A stretch of DNA of 7,083 nt, from positions 1 through 7,083 of the forward strand of contig JAPJPE010000064.1 of assembly GCA_030825825.1 (NCBI GenBank), read 5' to 3'. Below, in pieces: positions 1-6,283 of this stretch (positions within the stretch are counted from its first letter, which is position 1; every line of letters starts with the position of its first letter). The stretch is from Streptococcus sp. (GTDB lineage Bacteria; Bacillota; Bacilli; Lactobacillales; Streptococcaceae). The translations under genes and the position numbers were made by a program. Under the pieces are notes generated by a model. The model was not told where the DNA came from. It saw only the letters and a list, made by a program, of their open reading frames with translations, and made no database searches.

Positions 1-261
1 TCCGAGTATATCGATCATGTCTATCCTGGAGCAGATACACGTCGCTATATCAATAAAATTGTGCTACGCTTGACGGTTTTTGGGACCTTGTATCTGATCC
101 TCTTTACGGCGCTTCCTTTTTCCCTCTTGTTATGGGATAAAGATCTTTTGCGCTTGACCATGATTCCAGGAACCTTCCTCATGTTTGTCGGGATGATTTA
201 CAATATCCGAGAAGAAATTCGTGCCCTTCGTGTCAATCAACGTTATACAAGAATATTCTAG
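1..261 (+). CDS. secY2: Accessory Sec translocase channel subunit SecY2, C-terminal part (5' end outside window)
   Basis: SecY2 is the membrane channel that, with the SecA2 ATPase, exports a glycosylated serine-rich repeat adhesin. The frame is open from base 1 and ends at TAG 259-261, giving the last 86 residues. The start lies upstream, so the GTG at 61 is not a start. Residues 1-20 match the end of the last cytoplasmic loop before TM9 in SecY proteins: a YI-x4-PG-x2-T-x2-YI-N-K-I pattern, like the IRPG-x2-T-x-KYI-D-K segment of housekeeping SecY. Two hydrophobic stretches follow, about 25-45 (TM9) and 51-68 (TM10), then a basic tail of about 17 residues. The tail is shorter than that of E. 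coli SecY. Assignment to SecY2 rather than housekeeping SecY rests mainly on the neighbours, because asp1 follows 8 bases downstream. Housekeeping secY would normally sit in the ribosomal protein operon. Confidence 0.93.
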   Translation, partial: SEYIDHVYPGADTRRYINKIVLRLTVFGTLYLILFTALPFSLLLWDKDLLRLTMIPGTFLMFVGMIYNIREEIRALRVNQRYTRIF

Positions 262-264
262 GAG
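260..264 (+). promoter_or_regulatory. Ribosome binding site for asp1
   Basis: AGGAG, 5 bases before the ATG at 270. It overlaps the last two bases of the secY2 TAG stop, so ribosomes ending on secY2 finish on top of this site. That arrangement favours coupled translation of secY2 and asp1. The coupling is inferred; the motif and spacing are seen directly. Confidence 0.8.
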
Positions 265-269
265 TAACC

Positions 270-1859
270 ATGTATTATTTTGTACCAGCCTGGTATGGAA
301 CGGACCGCATCTGGCAGCAAACAGCTACCCCTTGGTACTGGATGCGAGAATCCATTGAATTTGATGATACCATTAATCAAGTTCGTATTTTTCAAGAAGC
401 AGAAATGAATCGGATCTTATTGTTGCCTCAATATAGTCCGCAACTGCGCTATTTTTTACACCGCCAAGATTTGTTAGAGACAGATGTGCTTTCGATTTTT
501 GATCGGATCCAAAAGGTTCCGTCTAGTTTGGCGATGCACCCAGTTCAGCTTCGGGACATCGAATGGCCGAGTGAGACCACTTTTTCCTATACTCCCTTTT
601 TGGTGATGGCATTTCGTAAGGACCACCACCTAGCAAAAATTGATATGGGAGTGGATGGAAACCTTCTCTCTTTGACCCGTTATAAGAATGACGAGATCAG
701 CTACATCGAGTACTTAGATGATCGTGGCTTTATCTCTAGTCGAATCTACTACAATGAGGGAAAACCCTATTTCCAAGAGTATCTGAGTTTTGATGGACAA
801 TGGGTTTTGAGAGAGATGTTGATTGAAGAGAACCACTCCGTCATGGTCAATGAAGCTTTCTTTCCTGCCTTCAAAAAAGAAAGCTATGCCAATATGGGAG
901 AAGTTGTCGCTGAAAAAATGAAGGAGCAGCTAGCAACCTTGGTTCCAGGACGAGATCAGTTGGTTTTGGCAGCTCATCCAGCAAATTTGGCCTTTTTACA
1001 AGATACAGCAAGTAGCGTCAAGAAAGTCTTGTCTTTCTATGGGGATCGTCAGCCTTTGTCTGCCGAAAACTTTGCCCTCTATTTTGATATGATTGATGCC
1101 CAACTCTTGATTACAGATAGTGAAAAAACCAAAGAAGCGATTGGGGTCTTTTCTCCTAGCTTGGCTCAAAAGACACACCGGATTACCTCTTTTGACTCCC
1201 GCCTCCGTTTGGGATCTAGTCAGGAACGCAAGGAATCGAAGATTTACTTTTATGTCAATGAAGCCGAGCTTCCAAGTAAGAGCCAGCTCAAGAAGGTTCT
1301 GGAAGTGTTGGCGCAACATCCTTTATTTGAAGTTGTTTTTGCATTTTACAATGGCTCGCCGGAGCGTGTTAAGGAATTAGAAGGACAACTCGAGGAATTG
1401 ATCGCTAGCGAGCAGGACTTGCATCTGGTTCAATCACCAGCCCAAATGGAAGGACTTGGGGAAAACCAAATCATTGATGAAGAGTCTGTACAAGACGCAC
1501 CGGATTACCGTTTTGTGGTTAAGAATTTTTCAAATGAAAATGACATTATTCAAGAGTTGGAAAAAACTCGCTTAATTGTCGATTTAAGTGAGGAGCCCAA
1601 CCTCTATACGCAGATTGCAGGGATCTCTGCGGGGATTCCTCAGGTCAACCGCGTCCAGACAGAATATGTCGATCATTTGAAAAACGGTTATGTTATATCA
1701 AAGGGAGACAAGGAATTAGAAAAGGCAATCACGTACTTCTTATTGGAATTGAAGCCTTGGAATGAAGCCTTGGTCTACTCAATCGAAAAAATCCAAGAAT
1801 ACACCGGTCAACGCTTGATCGAGAAATGGGAAGGATGGATGAAAGAACGTCATGGATAA
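270..1859 (+). CDS. asp1: Accessory Sec system protein Asp1 (Gap1)
   Basis: Asp1 is a cytoplasmic protein needed for export of the serine-rich repeat adhesin and acts in a complex with Asp2 and Asp3. At 529 residues it has about the usual family length. The N-terminus (MYYFVPAWY, then a W-rich stretch to about residue 26) is the typical Asp1 opening, and AGGAG lies 5 bases upstream, so the ATG at 270 is secure. There is no signal peptide or membrane segment. Published structural work gives Asp1 a GT-B fold related to GtfA/GtfB but without glycosyltransferase activity. This fits the sequence: residues 442-460 resemble the sugar-nucleotide-binding EX7E region of GT4 enzymes (AGIP at 454-457). 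However, only the first Glu position (E442) is kept; the second is A450. A carbohydrate-sensing or scaffold role is therefore more likely than catalysis. The 3' end overlaps asp2 by 8 bases. Confidence 0.95.
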   Translation: MYYFVPAWYGTDRIWQQTATPWYWMRESIEFDDTINQVRIFQEAEMNRILLLPQYSPQLRYFLHRQDLLETDVLSIFDRIQKVPSSLAMHPVQLRDIEWPSETTFSYTPFLVMAFRKDHHLAKIDMGVDGNLLSLTRYKNDEISYIEYLDDRGFISSRIYYNEGKPYFQEYLSFDGQWVLREMLIEENHSVMVNEAFFPAFKKESYANMGEVVAEKMKEQLATLVPGRDQLVLAAHPANLAFLQDTASSVKKVLSFYGDRQPLSAENFALYFDMIDAQLLITDSEKTKEAIGVFSPSLAQKTHRITSFDSRLRLGSSQERKESKIYFYVNEAELPSKSQLKKVLEVLAQHPLFEVVFAFYNGSPERVKELEGQLEELIASEQDLHLVQSPAQMEGLGENQIIDEESVQDAPDYRFVVKNFSNENDIIQELEKTRLIVDLSEEPNLYTQIAGISAGIPQVNRVQTEYVDHLKNGYVISKGDKELEKAITYFLLELKPWNEALVYSIEKIQEYTGQRLIEKWEGWMKERHG

Positions 1860-3396
1860 AAAACTACAGATACCCCATATTCTCCAAATCGGCTCAAGTA
1901 GCTGGCAGGATCAAATGGAACTTCCTGCTGGACTTGGCTGGCACTTTTTTCAAGCCACCGCTCTTCCATCGCTCAAAGACTATATGGAAGAAGAGGAAAT
2001 CTCTAAATTTAAAGCCTTGATTTTAGAGAATCCAGAAGATTTGTTGGCTTTAGGAGAAGACCTGACTTATTTTCAACCTTATACCGTTTTTTATGACGAA
2101 AGCCGTAAGCTAGAGGCACCTTCTGAAGAATTAGCCCACCTCTTAAGGCTTAAACAAGCGAGACCCTGGGACTTCTCAAACAAGCATCAATTTCTCTATG
2201 TTTTAGACCGCTTTTTATACGACAATCAATACGGGGATGCCTTTACGGTTCGTGACCTGCGAGTGAGACCTGATTTTGCTGGTCAGCAAACAGTCTTGGG
2301 GCAACATTTCCTCAAGCTTGACGGATCATACGGTGAAGAGTTCACACCGATTGCTCAGTGGGTGTACAACTATGTGTACGATGCTAGCCGTCCCATCAAT
2401 TTTTGGTTGGAATATGAAAAAGATTCAAGCTGTCAGCTGCAATTGCGGATTCAATTTTACCGCTTTGGTGCTCTGGGAGAGTGGGTCAAAGATGCAGTCT
2501 TTTCAGAAGAAGAGATGGCACAACCACTAGAATTGGACGGTGCAGAACCTTATTACCTAGCCTTTTCGCTGGAAGCAAAAGGAGTGGGGACGCTTACGAT
2601 CGGAGCCTTACATAAGCGCTTGTCCCATGGTCCTTTGGGAGAGATGACAGTAGGAGCTAAGACGCTACGGGACCACAAACGTCAAGAAATTTTTGCTTAT
2701 TTCCATCCTGGCGATATGAAGCCCCCTTTAAACATTTACTTTTCTGGGTATCGTCCAGCCGAAGGATTTGAAGGGTTTGGGATGATGCGTGCTATGGGTA
2801 GTCCCTTTATTCTCTTTTCTGACCCAAGACTGGAAGGTGGATCCTTTTATATGGGCTCAGAAGAATTAGAAAATCAAATCACAGCCTTTATTGATCAGCA
2901 CTTGGACTTGCTCGGCTTTGAGCCCAAAGATATGAATTTCTCAGGCTTGTCCATGGGGACCTTTGGTGCCCTTTACTATGGTGCTCTTTATTCTCCTCAT
3001 GCGATCTTGGTTGGAAAACCCATTGTCAACCTGGGGGATGTCGCTGCCAATCTGAAATTTAAACGTCCAGATGAGTTTGGAACATCTCTAGACATGATGC
3101 AGTTGATCATTGGGCAAGTGTCACAAGAAGGGATCGGTCAGCTCAATCAACGTTTCTGGGATCGGTTTGAAAAAGCGGACTTTAAGGATACCATTCTAGC
3201 CCTTGCCTATATGCGGGATGATGACTACGACCAGCAGGCCTATCCAGATATTTTAGAAGCCTTGTATGAATTACCGGTTCGTATTATCAGTACCAGCCGC
3301 GCTGGTCGACACAATGATGCGAGTGGTCCGATCATTGAGTGGTTTGTGACCCAGTACAAAGAAATCATGGAAAGAGACTTTGGAAGAAACCAATGA
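1852..3396 (+). CDS. asp2: Accessory Sec system protein Asp2 (Gap2), GlcNAc O-acetyltransferase on the adhesin
   Basis: In S. gordonii Asp2 acetylates GlcNAc residues on the adhesin and also has a separate, non-catalytic role in transport. This copy has 514 residues. The first 30 carry the family's ILQIG segment (10-14). A long beta-rich middle region precedes a C-terminal alpha/beta-hydrolase-like domain starting near residue 290, with a likely oxyanion loop FSGYR at 297-301. The nucleophile elbow is GLSMG at 365-369, making S367 the candidate nucleophile. H487 (in GRHND) is the candidate base, and the acid lies in the DDD run at 456-458. From memory the S. gordonii triad is S362/E452/H482; a constant offset of 5 would place the acid at D457. 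The ATG at 1852 is the only possible start upstream, because TGA at 1840-1842 closes the frame. No strong Shine-Dalgarno sits at normal spacing (GAAAG at 1841-1845 is weak), and the gene overlaps asp1 by 8 bases, suggesting translational coupling. Confidence 0.95.
   Translation: MDKKLQIPHILQIGSSSWQDQMELPAGLGWHFFQATALPSLKDYMEEEEISKFKALILENPEDLLALGEDLTYFQPYTVFYDESRKLEAPSEELAHLLRLKQARPWDFSNKHQFLYVLDRFLYDNQYGDAFTVRDLRVRPDFAGQQTVLGQHFLKLDGSYGEEFTPIAQWVYNYVYDASRPINFWLEYEKDSSCQLQLRIQFYRFGALGEWVKDAVFSEEEMAQPLELDGAEPYYLAFSLEAKGVGTLTIGALHKRLSHGPLGEMTVGAKTLRDHKRQEIFAYFHPGDMKPPLNIYFSGYRPAEGFEGFGMMRAMGSPFILFSDPRLEGGSFYMGSEELENQITAFIDQHLDLLGFEPKDMNFSGLSMGTFGALYYGALYSPHAILVGKPIVNLGDVAANLKFKRPDEFGTSLDMMQLIIGQVSQEGIGQLNQRFWDRFEKADFKDTILALAYMRDDDYDQQAYPDILEALYELPVRIISTSRAGRHNDASGPIIEWFVTQYKEIMERDFGRNQ
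3382..3386 (+). promoter_or_regulatory. Ribosome binding site deciding the asp3 start
   Basis: GGAAG, 6 bases before the ATG at 3393, inside the end of asp2. It supports 3393 over the in-frame ATG at 3339, which would add 18 residues embedded in asp2. The 3393 ATG also overlaps the asp2 TGA stop as ATGA, a classic coupled arrangement. Confidence 0.6.
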
Positions 3397-3863
3397 TAAA
3401 AATAAAAGAAAATGAAAGCAGACGAATCTACTGGGGCGATACCGTTATTGCAGATTATCTTTGGGGGTCAACGATTCAAGCAACTGCCCAAGGAAGCGTT
3501 CAATTTCAGAACCCCCTCATGCCATCTGGTCAAGTACTGAAAACCTGGCATTCACAGACAAATTTTGGGGCAACTCGTCAAATTCCTAGCCTGCCCCTGC
3601 TTAAAAGAGAGCAAGATTATGAATTGGTTATCACGATGGAAGCGACTCCCACTCATACCGTTATGGTAGAAATTATCTTTAGAGATCGCTTTGGAGACCT
3701 TGTTGGCCGTCGAGTAACCGCAGAAGGTCGCTTGCAGTTCACCTATCCAGATCAAGCTTACGCCTACGAAGTACGCTTGCTCAGTGCAGGTTTGCAAGAG
3801 TTCACCTTCCACTATTTCACTATTTACCCAATATCGTCTGAGGGAGCAGAAGTTCTCGAATAG
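3393..3863 (+). CDS. asp3: Accessory Sec system protein Asp3 (Gap3)
   Basis: Asp3 is a small cytoplasmic partner of Asp1 and Asp2; published work describes it as carbohydrate-binding-module-like and able to bind the glycosylated adhesin. With the ATG at 3393 the protein has 156 residues. It has no signal peptide or membrane segment. Alternating hydrophobic and polar residues across nearly the whole length suggest a beta-sandwich. Family-like features are the YWGD segment at 12-15, a PSG-x7-W block near 45-55, LPLLK at about 66-70 and a later FRDRFGD segment. The start overlaps the asp2 stop by 4 bases (ATGA) and a GGAAG site lies 6 bases upstream. The gene ends 30 bases before secA2 in the same reading frame, so a stop readthrough would extend directly towards SecA2; I see no sign that this occurs. 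Family assignment rests on both sequence pattern and position. Confidence 0.9.
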   Translation: MIKIKENESRRIYWGDTVIADYLWGSTIQATAQGSVQFQNPLMPSGQVLKTWHSQTNFGATRQIPSLPLLKREQDYELVITMEATPTHTVMVEIIFRDRFGDLVGRRVTAEGRLQFTYPDQAYAYEVRLLSAGLQEFTFHYFTIYPISSEGAEVLE

Positions 3864-3883
3864 ACGAACATCACTGCAAAAAA

Positions 3884-3888
3884 GAGGA
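3884..3888 (+). promoter_or_regulatory. Ribosome binding site deciding the secA2 TTG start
   Basis: GAGGA, 5 bases before TTG at 3894-3896, in the 30-base gap after asp3. The frame upstream is closed by the asp3 TAG at 3861-3863, and no ATG or GTG occurs in frame between that stop and the TTG. The site therefore marks TTG as the start. The core AAAAGAGGA at 3880-3888 is repeated before gtfA. Confidence 0.75.
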
Positions 3889-3893
3889 TCACA

Positions 3894-6272
3894 TTGGATT
3901 ACGTTAAATTAAGAAACATCAAAAAAATCTTAAAAGAAGTCAATAGCTGGAAGGATGACATGGCCCGTTTGACGGATCGTCAGCTGCAGGAGAAGACTGC
4001 AGAATTTCGGGAACGTCTAGCAGAGGGTGAGACCTTGGATGATCTCTTGCCAGAAGCATTTGCGGTTGCGCGGGAAGCCGATAAACGGGTCTTAGGTATG
4101 TTTCCTTATGACGTGCAAGTCATGGGAGGAATTGTCCTACATCAGGGGGATGTCGCTGAAATGAATACTGGTGAAGGAAAAACCTTAACAGCGACCATGC
4201 CGGTTTATCTCAATGCCTTAGAAGGCAAAGGGGTCATGGTCATTACGACCAATACCTATCTGGCAACCCGGGATGCAGAAGAGATGGGACAGGTCTATCG
4301 CTTTTTGGGCTTGACCGTCGGCGTTCCTTTGAAACAGTCAGAGGACGAAGAATTGGATCCAGAAGTCAAACGCGAGATTTACCAATCAGACGTCATCTAT
4401 ACGACCAATACCAGTCTGGGCTTTGACTATCTAACAGAGAACTTGACGGCTTCAGCAGATGGCCAATTTTTGGCAGACTTCAATTACGCTATTGTCGATG
4501 AGATTGATTCGGTGCTTCTAGATAGTGCTCAGACCCCCTTGATTATTTCTGGTTCTCCTCGGGTTCAGTCCAACCTTTATGGGATTATTGACACCTTGAT
4601 CCAAACCTTCAAAGAGGGGGAAGACTTCAAGTTTGACGAAGAAAAGAAACGGGTTTGGTTAACTCGAAAGGGAGCTCATGCAGCAGAAGCTTTTCTTGCC
4701 ATTCCCAATCTCTATGATCCCCAATACCGTGACTTGGTCCGCCATATCAGCCTAGCCCTGCAGGCCAATAAAAACTTTATTAAGGATAAGGACTATGTCA
4801 TCCATCCCAATGTCGAAGGACAACCTGAGATTGTCTTGCTAGACCAGGCAACAGGACGTTTGATGGAAATGACCCGCTTGCAAGGAGGACTCCATCAGGC
4901 GATTGAAGCCAAGGAAGGCCTCAAGCTAACCCAAGAAACACGGGCCATGGCTTCGATTACCTACCAAAATCTCTTTAAGATGTTTCGGAAGTTGGGAGGC
5001 ATGACGGGGACTGGGAAGGTCGCTGAGGCAGAGTTTCTCGATACCTATGCCATGTCAGTGATCAAGATTCCAACCAATCGCAAGAAGATCCGTAAGGATT
5101 TGCCGGATGAAATCTATCAAACCTTACCGGAGAAAATCGTGGCGTCCTTGGATTATGTGAAGAAAATCCACGAAAAGGGCAATCCGATTCTGGTCTTTGC
5201 CGGATCGGTTGAAATGTCGATTCTTTATTCGAATCTTCTCTTGCGTGAAGGGATCCCTCACAATCTTCTTAATGCCAACAATGCTCCCCGAGAGGCTCAG
5301 ATCATTAAAGAATCAGGTCGAAAAGGAGCGGTGACCGTAGCGACCTCAATGGCCGGTCGGGGAACCGATATCAAGTTGGGACCAGGGGTCGCTGAGTTAG
5401 GTGGTTTAGTAGTTGTAGGAACTGAGCGGATGATGAACCAGCGGATTGACCTTCAAATTCGTGGGCGTTCAGGTCGTCAAGGAGATCCCGGTTTGACCAA
5501 GTTCTTTGTCTCTTTAGAAGACGATTTGATGAAAAACTGGGGACCAGACTGGATCCAGGATACCTATCAAGACTATGATGTGGATGAGCGGATTGGTTCA
5601 GCCAAAGCTCTGACTAAGCGCAAGTATAGAAACTTGGTGGAACGAGCTCAAAATGCTAGTGAAAGTTCTGGTCAGGCTAGTCGTCGGATGACGCTAGAAT
5701 TTGCGGAAAGCATGAACATTCAGCGTGCCATCGTCTACGAAGAGCGTGACCGCTTGATCAAACAAGAAGGACGCTTGGATGATATCGTTGAAAAAGCACT
5801 TCGTTCCGTCTTTTCAAGCGTAGCCCACAAAAAAGAATACAAGGAACCTGTAGCTTTTTATCGCTATATTTTAGACAATGTTAGCTACCAAGTGGATCCT
5901 GAAAAAGCCCACCAAACCTTCCGTAGCAAAAAAACCAAAGAGAATTTCTTATGGGAGATCGCGAAGAGCGAGTTAGAGGCTAAGTATGAGGTCTTAGGCA
6001 CTGATGAGGTGATCGCCCAATTCCAGCGCATGGCCATTCTAAAAGCTATCGATGAAAACTGGGTCGAGCAGGTCGACTATCTACAACAATTGCGGATGGC
6101 TCTCTCTGGCCAATACACCAGTCAGAAAAACCCTTTGGTAGAATTTTTCCAAGAAGCCTACCAATCCTTTGATCGAATGAAAGGGGCGGCCAAAGAACAA
6201 ATGGTCCGCAATCTTTTACTGAGTCGAGTAGAAATCAATAAAAAAGGGGAAATTGTCTTGCATTTCCCATAA
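3894..6272 (+). CDS. secA2: Accessory Sec translocase motor ATPase SecA2
   Basis: SecA2 is the cytoplasmic, membrane-associated ATPase that drives the glycosylated adhesin through SecY2. The protein has 792 residues, beginning at TTG; the next in-frame ATG (3960) would remove the conserved N-terminal helix. Visible SecA motifs: a Q-motif-like region (MFPYDVQ, 69-75), Walker A (GEGKT, 93-97), GFDYL (176-180), Walker B (DEID, 202-205), a PPXD/NBD region with DQATGR (317-322), GMTGT (369-373), the NBD2 motif AGRGTDIKLG (487-496) and the arginine-finger region RGRSGRQGDPG (523-533). The C-terminal helical region ends in an IDENW segment, QKNPL and a polar tail. The C-terminal zinc-binding linker found in many housekeeping SecA proteins is absent, as is usual for accessory SecA2. 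After Walker B the segment reads DSAQTPLIISG, where housekeeping SecA has DEARTPLIISG. Position between asp3 and gtfA confirms SecA2 over housekeeping SecA. Confidence 0.97.
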   Translation: MDYVKLRNIKKILKEVNSWKDDMARLTDRQLQEKTAEFRERLAEGETLDDLLPEAFAVAREADKRVLGMFPYDVQVMGGIVLHQGDVAEMNTGEGKTLTATMPVYLNALEGKGVMVITTNTYLATRDAEEMGQVYRFLGLTVGVPLKQSEDEELDPEVKREIYQSDVIYTTNTSLGFDYLTENLTASADGQFLADFNYAIVDEIDSVLLDSAQTPLIISGSPRVQSNLYGIIDTLIQTFKEGEDFKFDEEKKRVWLTRKGAHAAEAFLAIPNLYDPQYRDLVRHISLALQANKNFIKDKDYVIHPNVEGQPEIVLLDQATGRLMEMTRLQGGLHQAIEAKEGLKLTQETRAMASITYQNLFKMFRKLGGMTGTGKVAEAEFLDTYAMSVIKIPTNRKKIRKDLPDEIYQTLPEKIVASLDYVKKIHEKGNPILVFAGSVEMSILYSNLLLREGIPHNLLNANNAPREAQIIKESGRKGAVTVATSMAGRGTDIKLGPGVAELGGLVVVGTERMMNQRIDLQIRGRSGRQGDPGLTKFFVSLEDDLMKNWGPDWIQDTYQDYDVDERIGSAKALTKRKYRNLVERAQNASESSGQASRRMTLEFAESMNIQRAIVYEERDRLIKQEGRLDDIVEKALRSVFSSVAHKKEYKEPVAFYRYILDNVSYQVDPEKAHQTFRSKKTKENFLWEIAKSELEAKYEVLGTDEVIAQFQRMAILKAIDENWVEQVDYLQQLRMALSGQYTSQKNPLVEFFQEAYQSFDRMKGAAKEQMVRNLLLSRVEINKKGEIVLHFP

Positions 6273-6274
6273 AA

Positions 6275-6279
6275 GAGGA
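6275..6279 (+). promoter_or_regulatory. Ribosome binding site for gtfA
   Basis: GAGGA, 4 bases before the ATG at 6284, in the 11-base gap after the secA2 TAA (6270-6272). It shares the core AAAAGAGGA with the secA2 site. Confidence 0.8.
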
Positions 6280-6283
6280 CAAT

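Noticed and set aside
61..63. GTG at 61 as the start of a small 66-residue membrane protein
   Set aside because: The same frame is open to base 1, and the 20 codons before it encode conserved SecY loop residues. It is the end of secY2, not a separate gene.
996..1380. Short open frames on both strands inside asp1
   Set aside because: They overlap a well-supported gene, and their compositions are those expected of shifted or antisense readings.
3339..3392. Upstream ATG giving asp3 an 18-residue N-terminal extension
   Set aside because: The extension lies inside the 3' end of asp2. The ATG at 3393 has GGAAG at 6-base spacing and the ATGA overlap with the asp2 stop, which fits the operon style.
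3864..3893. Possible promoter or terminator between asp3 and secA2
   Set aside because: The gap is only 30 bases, holds the secA2 ribosome binding site, and shows neither an inverted repeat followed by T residues nor a -35/-10 pair.
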